Source: an uncultured Clostridia bacterium (GTDB lineage Bacteria; Bacillota; Clostridia; TANB77; CAG-508). Taken from it: 59,707 nt of DNA. Below the pieces are notes generated by a model that saw only the letters and a program-made list of their open reading frames with translations, was not told the DNA's origin and made no database searches. Positions 33,799 to 42,141 of the stretch are shown here, piece by piece. Each line of letters opens with the position of its first letter. The first letter of the stretch is position 1. The stretch covers positions 1 through 59,707 of the forward strand of contig CALXNM010000007.1 in NCBI GenBank assembly GCA_944389745.1. Reading direction: 5' to 3'. Made by a program: the position numbers and the translations under genes.

Positions 33799-34482
33799 TT
33801 ATAAACTTGCATTTTCACTAAGCAAAGCAGTTGCTGCAGTTGTATAAACAGTAGTGTATTCTGTTGTAATTTCTTTAACTGTTTGCTCTTCTTGTTCCAT
33901 TAAGTTTCTACCTAAATGAGACATTCTTTTATCAAGTTTTTGTGTCATTTTGGCACAATCTCTTAATTCTTTCTTTACAGACTTCGGTATTTGTTTTTCA
34001 TATTTGTAATTTATTTTATGCTCTAAGCTTGCCCAAAAGTCCATTGCCATTGTTCGTATTTGTATCTCTACTTTTACGTCAATTGTTCCTATAGACAAAC
34101 TTACTGGAACTGAAACGATTAAGTGATAACTTGAATATCCATTTGGTTTTGGATTTGTAACATAATCTTTCTTTTTTAAAATCGTAATTCCTTGCATATT
34201 TTCTATCATATCAGCTATTTTAAAAATGTCTGGTATAAAAGAACATATTATGCGTATTCCAGCTATATCGTTGATTGTTTTTACTATGTTTTCATGTGTT
34301 GGTTCTAATCCTTTTTTCTTTAGTTTGTTACTTATACTTTGTTTACTTTTTATTCTACTACTTACATGTTCTATTGGATTATATTTATGTAATGTTTTAA
34401 ATTCCTCATTTATTGTATCAATCTTTGTTTCTAATTGTTTTAGTGCTGCTGTATACACAAGTGTAAGTCTCTTATATTCCAT
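33799..34482 (-). CDS. Small alarmone synthetase (RelQ-like GTP pyrophosphokinase)
   Basis: Makes (p)ppGpp from ATP and GDP/GTP. Seen: HVSSRIKSKQSISNKLKKKG (substrate basic region), DIAGIRIICSFIPDI, the synthetase G-loop/Y motif NPKPNGYSSYHLIV and VEIQIRTMAMDFWASLEH; there is no HD hydrolase domain or TGS/ACT region, so it is a stand-alone small synthetase. The ATG at 34482 (227 residues) has only a weak AAGAAGAT upstream. A much better GGGAG site (34539-34535) is 10 nt before an in-frame ATA at 34524, which would add 14 residues and fit the usual RelQ N-terminus; the true start is open. A C-terminal Thr-rich tail is present. Confidence 0.9.
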   Translation of the reverse strand: MEYKRLTLVYTAALKQLETKIDTINEEFKTLHKYNPIEHVSSRIKSKQSISNKLKKKGLEPTHENIVKTINDIAGIRIICSFIPDIFKIADMIENMQGITILKKKDYVTNPKPNGYSSYHLIVSVPVSLSIGTIDVKVEIQIRTMAMDFWASLEHKINYKYEKQIPKSVKKELRDCAKMTQKLDKRMSHLGRNLMEQEEQTVKEITTEYTTVYTTAATALLSENASL

Positions 34483-34630
34483 ATCTTCTTGCAGTTTATC
34501 TTCTTTAACTACTAAATCTCCTATGGCTAATCAACTCCCTTCGTATATATTTATACACTACCATTATGTCCATTATGTGTAATTTTATAGATATTTTGAT
34601 GTTTTGTCAAATTAATTTTTTCTTAATGTT

Positions 34631-35341
34631 TTATAATATGTTTTTTAATTGATATAAATTAGTTATTTCATATTTAGTACTATATTTATCATTTACTTCA
34701 TTATTATAGTTACACCAACAAGTATCTATATTATTATCTATTCCTCCTTTAATGTCTTTTTCTAAATCATCACCTATAAATAATATTTCATTGTTATCAT
34801 TATTTATATTTGCCTTTTTTTCTAAGCCTATATAATATTCTTTATGTGGTTTCATAAAACCCACTTCATCTGCTGAAAAGATTGTATCCACATAATTTGT
34901 TATACCCAATTTATCTAATTTAACTTTTAGCGGAACTGATGGCCCATTTGTAGCAATAATTATTTTATATCCTTTTTCGTACAAATAACTAATTATATCT
35001 TTAGTACCATCTCTTGAAACAACATGTTCTTTCATTCCATCCATATAAATATTATTAACTTTAACCGCTTCTTCGTAACTAATTTCATTATTAAAGAATT
35101 TTAAAAATCTACTTGCTCTTATCCATTCTGTTTTCTTTTCCTTGTTATCCTCATATGGAGTTAATAATTTACCTGCTGCTCTATCTCTCCAAGTAGCTGT
35201 ATCTATTCCATAGAATCTATCAAAATCTTCTTCAGTATATTTCTTATTCATATACTGCATTACAATCTTAAATGCTTCTTTTATATTTGCTTTATCATCT
35301 GTTAGTGTATCATCTAGATCAAATATTATTGTTTTATACAT
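34631..35341 (-). CDS. HAD-superfamily hydrolase, YjjG-like
   Basis: A 236-residue phosphatase with HAD motif I FDLDDTLTD (7-15), motif II ATNG near 130, motif III Lys in FMKPHKEYY near 170 and motif IV GDDLEKDIKG near 190-200. The helical cap with YMNKKYTEEDFDRFYGI is like YjjG-type nucleotidases, which dephosphorylate (often non-canonical) nucleoside monophosphates. The start ATG has AAGGAGAAA upstream. It is not tightly linked to either neighbour. Substrate assignment is a family guess. Confidence 0.85.
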   Translation of the reverse strand: MYKTIIFDLDDTLTDDKANIKEAFKIVMQYMNKKYTEEDFDRFYGIDTATWRDRAAGKLLTPYEDNKEKKTEWIRASRFLKFFNNEISYEEAVKVNNIYMDGMKEHVVSRDGTKDIISYLYEKGYKIIIATNGPSVPLKVKLDKLGITNYVDTIFSADEVGFMKPHKEYYIGLEKKANINNDNNEILFIGDDLEKDIKGGIDNNIDTCWCNYNNEVNDKYSTKYEITNLYQLKNIL

Positions 35342-35417
35342 AATTATAATTTCTCCTTATTAAACTATAAAAATTATAAAACAATAGTTCGTAAAAGTCA
35401 ATCTTTTATATTTAATA

Positions 35418-36542
35418 TTAATTAATATTTTTCATGCTTACATCTTTTTCAAAAGTAGATACATTATATAAAAACATTACATCTGTGATACCATTTTCAG
35501 TTATATAATCTTCATAATCAAAATTTGTATATCTCGGATCTAAAAAATGTACTTCGCTATACTCTTTACATAAAAATTGTGACATTATATGAGCATAAGA
35601 ATCTTTTATAACCAATAGTTTTTTATCATTATTTACTTTTGTTTTTATTACAGCTTTACTATTATTTCCATTTAGGAAATAGCTATATTTATCTTTAACT
35701 GATAGATATTCTTCATTGAAAAGACTATTTGTTGTTTCTTTGTCATAAATTGCTTCTTTAATATATGTATTTATTTCATTTTCATATACTGTTATTGTAT
35801 CTTTTTCTTGTCCTAATATTTGAGCTTTTGAGTCAAAAGTTCCAAGAAATTCATTGGTTAAAGTTCTAACTTCAAACTCATTTATATCTATTATTTTCTT
35901 TCCTGTTTGCCTGCAAAACTCATTATATATAACAAATGCTCCATTACTGTTTATATGATGATCTGTTTTAAAATATAGTTCTATTTTTTTGTTTTCTTCT
36001 TTAAGCTTGTCTACTACATTTATATTTATACAATTATTAGTTCTGTTATACACTTCATTTATAGTATATTCTTGATCTGGTGGTATAACATTATCCGGTA
36101 ATTTATCACTATTAATGTATATAGAATTTGGAATTAGTAAAAAATATGTTGGAATATTTTTTGCTTTCATTTTTTTAGCAAAAGTATCAATAACTTTTGC
36201 ATTTTTATATGTATTATCAATATCTACATTATCTATTTTTTCAAATAAATATCCATCATTTCCAATATATACTCCATTGTTTTCTTTTTTATTTAATACG
36301 TTAACTTCCCACCAAGAATTTAGCTTTAAATAAAAATTTCTAAAAGCAAAATGATCATTTATATAATCATTCATAGAATTTAAATATTTTCCATCTATAA
36401 AACTTTCAAGTGAAAAACTTGGAACTGTAGCAAGCATTCTATTTTCTTCTTGCGAAAAAATCTGCTTTGGCCATATAAAATTCAATATAATAATTATTAA
36501 CCATATACTTATAAAGATAATAAAAAATACTTTATTATTCAT
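35418..36542 (-). CDS. DHHW-family (AlgJ/AlgX-like) acylation-accessory protein
   Basis: A 374-residue protein with an N-terminal transmembrane anchor (about 5-22) and an extracytoplasmic SGNH-like domain. Family landmarks are QEENRMLATVPSFS, FKTDHHINSNGAF near residue 194 (the DHHW motif, here DHHI) and VIKDSYAHIMSQFL near 310. Such proteins partner with MBOAT acyltransferases to transfer acyl groups to extracellular polymers. It starts 12 bp after the MBOAT gene with AAAGGAG. Last gene of the six-gene sigV-like operon. The acceptor polymer is not shown by the sequence. Confidence 0.85.
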   Translation of the reverse strand: MNNKVFFIIFISIWLIIIILNFIWPKQIFSQEENRMLATVPSFSLESFIDGKYLNSMNDYINDHFAFRNFYLKLNSWWEVNVLNKKENNGVYIGNDGYLFEKIDNVDIDNTYKNAKVIDTFAKKMKAKNIPTYFLLIPNSIYINSDKLPDNVIPPDQEYTINEVYNRTNNCININVVDKLKEENKKIELYFKTDHHINSNGAFVIYNEFCRQTGKKIIDINEFEVRTLTNEFLGTFDSKAQILGQEKDTITVYENEINTYIKEAIYDKETTNSLFNEEYLSVKDKYSYFLNGNNSKAVIKTKVNNDKKLLVIKDSYAHIMSQFLCKEYSEVHFLDPRYTNFDYEDYITENGITDVMFLYNVSTFEKDVSMKNIN

Positions 36543-36554
36543 TTAAAAACTCCT

Positions 36555-38012
36555 TTAAAATCTAAAATATAAAAATGGATTAAAAGAATTATTTACAAGA
36601 CTTGAAGTACTTATAATAACAATGAAAACTAAACCTATACTTATAATTGAAGAATATACTATTTTTAATTTTTTATTTTCTTCAACTTTTTTATAACTTT
36701 TTTTATTAACTATGTTTTTTAAATTATGCATTTTTCTTTTTATAATGTTTACAATAGGTATACTACAAATAATTCCAATTAATATAATTATCAAGTAATT
36801 TTGTAAATAATATATAGATTCTGAATTAATAATTGGCATATTATTTAACTTAAACATTGTGAATATATATTCTTTAACTTTATTTAAATCCTCAAAAGCA
36901 AATATTACCCAACTTATTAAAACAAGTACTATTGTGTATATATGCGAAATTATACTTGGAACCTTTTTTAATATCTTTAATAAAAATAATTTTTCGAAAA
37001 TAAGTATAACACCAAAATATACTCCCCATAGAACAAAATTCCATGAAGCGCCATGCCAAGCTCCAGTTAATGCCCATACAACAAGTATGTTCCTAATTTG
37101 TAATATAATCCCTTTTCTATTTCCTCCTAATGGAATATATATATAATCTTTAAACCAACTTCCTAAAGTAATATGCCATCTTCTCCAAAATTCAGTTATA
37201 TTTTTACTAATATATGGATAATTGAAATTCTCATCAAAATCCATTCCAAATATTTTTGCAAGACCAATTGCCATATCAGAATATCCACTAAAATCAAAGT
37301 ATATTTGAAGAGCAAATGAAATAATTCCAATCCATGATAAAAGTACACTCATTTCATTAATATTTCCTGTTTCAATTAAATTCCACATTGCACCAATATT
37401 ATTTGCAATAAGTACCTTTTTACCAAGTCCTATAATAAATCTTCTCATTCCTATAGAAAAATTATCTAAACTAATATTTTTATTTTCTAATTCTTCATCA
37501 ACTGTTTCATATCTAACTATTGGTCCTGCTATTATTTGTGGAAATAAAGTAGTATATGTTAAATAATTATAAAAACTTTTTTCACATTTTACAGTTCCCC
37601 TATATACATCAATTATATATGATAATGATTGAAATGTATTAAATGATACTCCTATAGGGAGTGGAATGTTTAGAAGCGGTATGTTTAGGCCTGTTAATGT
37701 ATTAATACTTGAAATTATGAAATCTGCATATTTAAAGAAAAATAATATTAAAAGATTAACTCCTATATCTATCCATAAATAGATTCTTTTTTTATTCTTA
37801 TTATTCCAATTAGAATTAATCTTATTACCACACCAAAAATCCATTACAGCAAGTAAAAGCATTATTGGAATATATCTTATCTCTCCCCATGCAAAAAATA
37901 TAAAACTGGCTATAATCATAACCAAGTTTTTATATTTTTTAGGTACAATAAAATATATTAATAACATTATTGGTAAAAATATATACAAAAATACTACACT
38001 ACTGAATACCAT
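36555..38012 (-). CDS. MBOAT-family O-acyltransferase (AlgI/DltB/PatA-like)
   Basis: Transfers acyl, usually acetyl, groups across the membrane to cell-envelope polymers. The 485-residue protein has about eleven transmembrane segments, starting MVFSSVVFLYIFLPIML as in AlgI. Landmarks are VSFNTFQSLSYIIDVYRG, WRRWHITLGSWFKDYIYIPL and LTGAWHGASWNFVLWG with the catalytic His near residue 319. The ATG has AAAAGGAG upstream and lies 30 bp after the rsiV-like stop. Being directly downstream of a SigV/RsiV-like pair, it may serve lysozyme resistance by O-acetylation of peptidoglycan or another wall polymer. Confidence 0.92.
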   Translation of the reverse strand: MVFSSVVFLYIFLPIMLLIYFIVPKKYKNLVMIIASFIFFAWGEIRYIPIMLLLAVMDFWCGNKINSNWNNKNKKRIYLWIDIGVNLLILFFFKYADFIISSINTLTGLNIPLLNIPLPIGVSFNTFQSLSYIIDVYRGTVKCEKSFYNYLTYTTLFPQIIAGPIVRYETVDEELENKNISLDNFSIGMRRFIIGLGKKVLIANNIGAMWNLIETGNINEMSVLLSWIGIISFALQIYFDFSGYSDMAIGLAKIFGMDFDENFNYPYISKNITEFWRRWHITLGSWFKDYIYIPLGGNRKGIILQIRNILVVWALTGAWHGASWNFVLWGVYFGVILIFEKLFLLKILKKVPSIISHIYTIVLVLISWVIFAFEDLNKVKEYIFTMFKLNNMPIINSESIYYLQNYLIIILIGIICSIPIVNIIKRKMHNLKNIVNKKSYKKVEENKKLKIVYSSIISIGLVFIVIISTSSLVNNSFNPFLYFRF

Positions 38013-38042
38013 TTCTTTCTCCTTTTATTTAAGCAAATAATT

Positions 38043-38912
38043 TTAGATCAAAATATCATTTGGTATCTCAAAATATTGGATTCCCATATATCCTGGTGCA
38101 ATTTCATATTTTTGAAATACAATAACCACTCTTTTATTTGAAGAAATATAGAAATCATGATATTCATTTTCTATACCTGAAAATCCTCCCTCTTCTGCTG
38201 TAAAATACATATTATCTTCATTTTTTTCACTTTTTTCTTTTATTTGCTTTTTTATTTCTTTATCTATAATTTCTTTATAATTTTCTCCTAGAACATCTCT
38301 TAGATTTAATTCTTTTCCATTTTCTAAATCTATATTATAAAAGTATTGCTCCCCATATGCAGATGCCATACTCTCGGTTTTTGTAATAACAAATGATATT
38401 AATTTATTATCTTGATATGTAATCTCATAATCTACATTTATTTGAATAGGGCTATAATCATCCATAGTTCCACCAGTAGCTAAAACAGCATTTTTATATT
38501 CTTCTGCTCTATCTTTAGACTCTTGAACTACTTTATTAATTTTATTTAAAATTTCATAATTAACTCTATTTTCTAAATCAGTATTACCTGTATTTTCAAT
38601 TCCAGGAATTTTTACACTTACTAATTCATTTTCTGTTTCATCAGTATATTCTCTTATTGTAAATACTTTTGCTATACTATCCAATATCGGAACATCTTCC
38701 ATAGCTTTTGCAAAACTTTCATTAGTATTTAATAATATTACAAATAAAGCAAAACTTGTAGCAAATGCAGTTGTTAATCCTTTCATATATAATTTTCTTT
38801 TTTTATTTTTAACATTATTACTTTGATTAATAGTTCTATTTACAATATAGTTTAATTCTTCTGGTACTTCTATATTTTCGTAATCTTTTCGGGCCTTTCT
38901 CAGTATATTCAT
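38043..38912 (-). CDS. RsiV-like anti-sigma factor
   Basis: In Bacillus subtilis RsiV holds SigV at the membrane and is cleaved after binding lysozyme. This 289-residue protein has a short cytoplasmic sigma-binding region, one transmembrane helix at about 46-62 and an extracytoplasmic part with a DUF4163/DUF3298-like core: VNYEITYQDNKLISFVITKT, EQYFYNIDLENGKELNLRDV, GENYKEIIDKEIKKQIKE and FYISSNKRVVIVFQKYEIAP with a final FEIPND. The start ATG (AGAGGAG upstream) lies next to the sigma-factor stop. Domain order and partner match RsiV. Confidence 0.88.
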   Translation of the reverse strand: MNILRKARKDYENIEVPEELNYIVNRTINQSNNVKNKKRKLYMKGLTTAFATSFALFVILLNTNESFAKAMEDVPILDSIAKVFTIREYTDETENELVSVKIPGIENTGNTDLENRVNYEILNKINKVVQESKDRAEEYKNAVLATGGTMDDYSPIQINVDYEITYQDNKLISFVITKTESMASAYGEQYFYNIDLENGKELNLRDVLGENYKEIIDKEIKKQIKEKSEKNEDNMYFTAEEGGFSGIENEYHDFYISSNKRVVIVFQKYEIAPGYMGIQYFEIPNDILI

Positions 38913-39398
38913 TTATAATCTACTCCTCTCAATCTCTTTTCTAATTTCTTTTATACCTTTATATAATCGTGATTTAACTGTACTAATATTAGTATTCGTT
39001 ATTCTAGCAATCTCCTCTAGTTTTAAATTTTCAAAATATCTAAGAAATATTACAGTTTTAATTTTTTCATTTAGTTTTTCTATACTGCTATATATGTCCA
39101 AATTTTGGACTAATTTTTCTTCATGGCTAGAATATTTTGTGTTTTCAGATAATTCACACTCATATACTTTATTTTTTATAGCTTTCAATGATTCATTTAT
39201 GAGTATTCTATAAAACCAAGTTTTTACAAATTCTTCATTTCTTAATTTTCCTATATTTTCTAAAGCTTTTGTAATCGCCTCTTGAACTACATCCAATGCC
39301 ATTTCTTGGTTTTTTGTATAAACATATGCTATTTTATACAATTTATCTTGATTTTCTTTTATGTATTCTATTAAAACTTCTTTTGATTTTTGTCTCAT
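38913..39398 (-). CDS. ECF sigma factor, SigV-like
   Basis: A 161-residue extracytoplasmic-function sigma factor. Region 2 reads LYKIAYVYTKNQEMALDVVQ with EEFVKTWFYRILINESLKAI; region 4 reads YFENLKLEEIARITNTNIST with VKSRLYKGIKEIRKE. The gene has GGTAGGAG before the ATG and is followed immediately by the rsiV-like gene. The upstream genes (DUF4358-like and SGNH hydrolase) are close enough to be in the same transcript, so it may control its own operon. I could not find a convincing ECF promoter. Confidence 0.93.
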   Translation of the reverse strand: MRQKSKEVLIEYIKENQDKLYKIAYVYTKNQEMALDVVQEAITKALENIGKLRNEEFVKTWFYRILINESLKAIKNKVYECELSENTKYSSHEEKLVQNLDIYSSIEKLNEKIKTVIFLRYFENLKLEEIARITNTNISTVKSRLYKGIKEIRKEIERSRL

Positions 39399-39413
39399 CT
39401 CCTACTCCTACCT

Positions 39414-39890
39414 TTATATAATTTGATTTATTATTTCATCTACTTTTTCATTGTCATTTGATATGCACATTATAATATAGTTATTATATACTCTAAATAT
39501 ATTATTTTCTAATTTATAAACTTCTTTTGGTAAGTAACTTACAAAAATTTCTTTTCTTTCTTCAATTCTGTTATTAATCATTTCCTTAACTTCATTTAAA
39601 TTTTCTTTTTCATTTACTTGTAATATTAATATTTCTTCACTTGTTGCTCCACTACCTTGATATGATACTATTTCTTTTATTAAGTTATCATTAAAGCCAT
39701 ATGCTTTATATACAATTTCTTTATCAACCTTTGCTATTTCATCTTGAAATACTCCACTTTCACTTATTTTCTTTCCTAATTCTTCTATATCTATTTCTAT
39801 AATATTTTGTTTGTTATTAAAATTTATTGCTAAAAATATACATACTATTATTATTAAAGCTATTATTATAATTAAACTAATCCTTTTCAT
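39414..39890 (-). CDS. DUF4358-like membrane-anchored protein
   Basis: A 158-residue protein with an N-terminal hydrophobic helix (about 4-23) and an extracytoplasmic domain. The sequence pattern VYKAYGFNDNLIKEIVSYQG, GATSEEILILQVNEKENLNE and a final NYIIMCISNDNEKVDEII resembles DUF4358, which I know as a frequent neighbour of MBOAT/DHHW genes. The ATG has AGGAGATAAA upstream; the stop is 15 bp before the sigma-factor start. No catalytic motif is visible; an accessory role in the acylation system is a guess from context. Confidence 0.72.
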   Translation of the reverse strand: MKRISLIIIIALIIIVCIFLAINFNNKQNIIEIDIEELGKKISESGVFQDEIAKVDKEIVYKAYGFNDNLIKEIVSYQGSGATSEEILILQVNEKENLNEVKEMINNRIEERKEIFVSYLPKEVYKLENNIFRVYNNYIIMCISNDNEKVDEIINQII

Positions 39891-39939
39891 TTTATCTCCT
39901 ATATTCTTTTCATTTATTTTTTTATATTATTCTTAAATC

Positions 39940-40794
39940 TTATGAATTGTTTTTTAAATATTCTAACCATTTTAAACAATAATCTCTATCGACATGAATT
40001 CCATCTGTACTAGCCTGGCTTGGTAAATATCCTTCATCATTCACAAGTGCTGATGCAACATCTAAATATTTAACATCTAATTCATTTGCTAGTTCTTTGA
40101 TTAGATCATTATATTTTTTAATTCTATTATTGTTTATGTATTTATTGGTACTGTCAATTTCTTTAGTTACCGGTATTATTGATTGGACATAAATATTAAT
40201 ATTAGGTTTTATTTCTCTTATTTTCTCTATAAGTTCCTTGTATTTTAATTTAAATACTTCAGGATATGCCCATCCTAGTTCATTTACACCTAACATTATG
40301 TATACAGTATCTATATCTTTGTTTTTCATATCTTCTAATAAAGTTACTTTTTTTCCATCACTCGTTTTCACAAATTCCTTTTTTTTCGCACTATCTACCA
40401 TTAACCCTATATATGAATAATCATTTATTTTAGTTAGTCCTGTATACATTATTAATCCTTGAGTTCTCGAATCACCTATAAATGCTACTTTATCATCAAA
40501 TTTTACATCTTTTTTGTCGTTATTTATATTTACATTATTTAAATCTCTAATATCTGAAATCTTAATACTATTTTCTTCTTTTTCGATATTATTAGTAGTA
40601 CTTAAACTATCATTTACAAATATTTCATTTTTTTCCACATTCTCATATACATTATTATTAATCATATCTTTACTATTAGAAACTTTATTTCCTATAATAT
40701 TTCCTAGTACAATTAAAATAATTATTGGGATTACTGTTGAAATAAGCTTATTGCTATTTATCTTTTTTCTTTTTTTTCTAACATTTGAAGCCAT
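39940..40794 (-). CDS. Membrane-anchored SGNH/GDSL hydrolase
   Basis: A 284-residue protein with a basic start, one transmembrane helix at about 19-35, an Asn/Asp/Ser-rich linker and an SGNH domain outside. The nucleophile block is AFIGDSRTQGL with Ser109, block III is LGVNELGW and the catalytic Asp-His block is STDGIHVDRDY near the C-terminus. Such enzymes add or remove acetyl groups from wall polymers. First gene of the operon that continues with the DUF4358-like, SigV-like, RsiV-like, MBOAT and DHHW genes; the gap to the next gene is 50 bp. AAAGGAG precedes the ATG. Confidence 0.88.
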   Translation of the reverse strand: MASNVRKKRKKINSNKLISTVIPIIILIVLGNIIGNKVSNSKDMINNNVYENVEKNEIFVNDSLSTTNNIEKEENSIKISDIRDLNNVNINNDKKDVKFDDKVAFIGDSRTQGLIMYTGLTKINDYSYIGLMVDSAKKKEFVKTSDGKKVTLLEDMKNKDIDTVYIMLGVNELGWAYPEVFKLKYKELIEKIREIKPNINIYVQSIIPVTKEIDSTNKYINNNRIKKYNDLIKELANELDVKYLDVASALVNDEGYLPSQASTDGIHVDRDYCLKWLEYLKNNS

Positions 40795-40920
40795 ATTATT
40801 TCTCCTTTATTTTTACTTACAATATATTAGATATTTTTAGTGTATAAAAAGTTTAAAATTTTTTTATTTTTTTATTTTTTTTAATTCAATTATCTAATTA
40901 ATATATTGTAAATAAAAAAA

Positions 40921-40949
40921 CTCCTATATTACAAATAATAATATAGAAG
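40921..40949 (-). terminator. Intrinsic terminator after the pentapeptide-repeat gene
   Basis: CTCCTATATTA and TAATATAGAAG (one mismatch) form a hairpin followed by seven T on the minus strand, about 95 bp past the stop at 41043 and before the SGNH-hydrolase operon. Confidence 0.65.
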
Positions 40950-41042
40950 TTCATATGTTCTTTTGTTAAAATTCTTTTTCTAAAACTTTTTCTTCTAATT
41001 TTTTATTAGTATCTTGCAGTGTTTTTCAAGAGCTATAAGTAA

Positions 41043-41740
41043 CTATTCTTTTATTTTAACTCCAATTAATCCTATTAAGTCAATTGCTTGGTATTCATTA
41101 ATAATGGCTCCCTTAATATCATCAAGAGATACAACAATTCCATCAATAATAGAATTAGATAAATCAATATCTTTTAATTTTGTTTTAAATATCTGTGCCA
41201 TAGTCAAATCCGCCTTATTAAAATATGTGTTTTTTAATACATCGTCTTCAAAATAACTATTTCTTAAAATAGTATTATCAAATAAAACATTATTTAATCT
41301 TGATAAAGAAAAATTACCATATGATGCATTTGTTTCTTTAAATACAACATTATTTTGAATACTATCAGTAAAATTACAACCTGATAGTTTACAATTATTA
41401 AATTCACATCTAATAAAAGAACTTGAAATGATGTGTTAGAAAAATTACAATTATCAAAAATAACATCCATAAAAGTAATCTTTTCTAATTTACTATTTAA
41501 TATATTAGTCTTACAAAATTTAGCTACTTTGAAGTCTTTATCATATACTTCTAATTCTTCTATATTTTCATTCTCTATTATAGAATTTTCAATAGAATCA
41601 TCTGTATGAATTTTATTTTTTAAACTATCTATTTTATCTAAACTGTTTATTTCAAAAAATATTTTCTGTGGTTTTTGTATATTCATTTTAATACTTATTT
41701 CCTTTTTATATAATCTAAATTTTCTAGTATCCAATTTCAT
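41043..41740 (-). pseudogene. Pentapeptide-repeat protein (Qnr/McbG-like), single frameshift
   Basis: From 41740 the frame reads through pentapeptide-type repeats to DNCNFSNTSF at about 41425, then leaves the repeat pattern. In the next frame the repeats resume at once with SSFIRCEFNNCKLSGCNFTD and run without interruption to a TAG at 41043-41045. One missing T in the TTT after TCA explains the shift. The joined product would be about 230 residues ending NEYQAIDLIGLIGVKIKE, which parallels the C-terminal dimerisation end of Qnr-type topoisomerase-protecting proteins. It may be a real pseudogene, a phase-variable tract or a sequencing error. A later ATG at 41686 has AAAGGA upstream and may be the true start. 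Confidence 0.8.
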
Positions 41741-41759
41741 AATTATTATCTATTATAAT

Positions 41760-42140
41760 TTATATTCCAAATTCTTTAGCATATTTAACAACACCTTTTA
41801 TCTCTTTATCTGTTTCATTTAGTTTAATAGCCATAAAATTTTCGTTTTCTACCTGAAAAGGTGGCATAATTCCATAATTAATAGCAGGAATATATCCAAA
41901 CTTTGGATAATATTTTTCACTTCCTAAAACAATAGAATAATGATATCCTAATTTTTTTGCTATTCTATGTCCTTCTTTTATAAGTGCACCGCCAATACCT
42001 TTTCTTTGATATTCTGGTAAAATTCCAAGTGGTGCTAAAGCAATTTCATCTGACTCACCTATTTTTATTTTAGTAAATAATATATATCCTACAATTTTAT
42101 TATCCTTCATTGCAACTAATGATAATTCTGGTATGAAATT
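41760..42140 (-). pseudogene. GNAT acetyltransferase (YhbS-like) lacking its N-terminus
   Basis: The frame ending at 41760 encodes the C-terminal part of a YhbS-type GNAT: IALAPLGILPEYQRKGIGGA contains the acetyl-CoA loop (Q/RxxGxG/A), followed by LGSEKYYPKFGYIPA. An ATG at 42110 could start 116 residues, but there is no ribosome-binding site and homology already reads upstream through FIPELSLVA to about 42140, directly against the AI-2E-type gene stop (42142-42144). The first strand and helices of the fold are therefore missing, and the gene has lost its 5' end next to the neighbouring gene. Probably non-functional. Confidence 0.7.
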
Positions 42141-42141
42141 A

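Noticed and set aside
41760..42110. A complete small GNAT acetyltransferase starting at 42110
   Set aside because: Family homology continues upstream of that ATG up to the neighbouring gene, and no ribosome-binding site precedes it, so it is treated as truncated.
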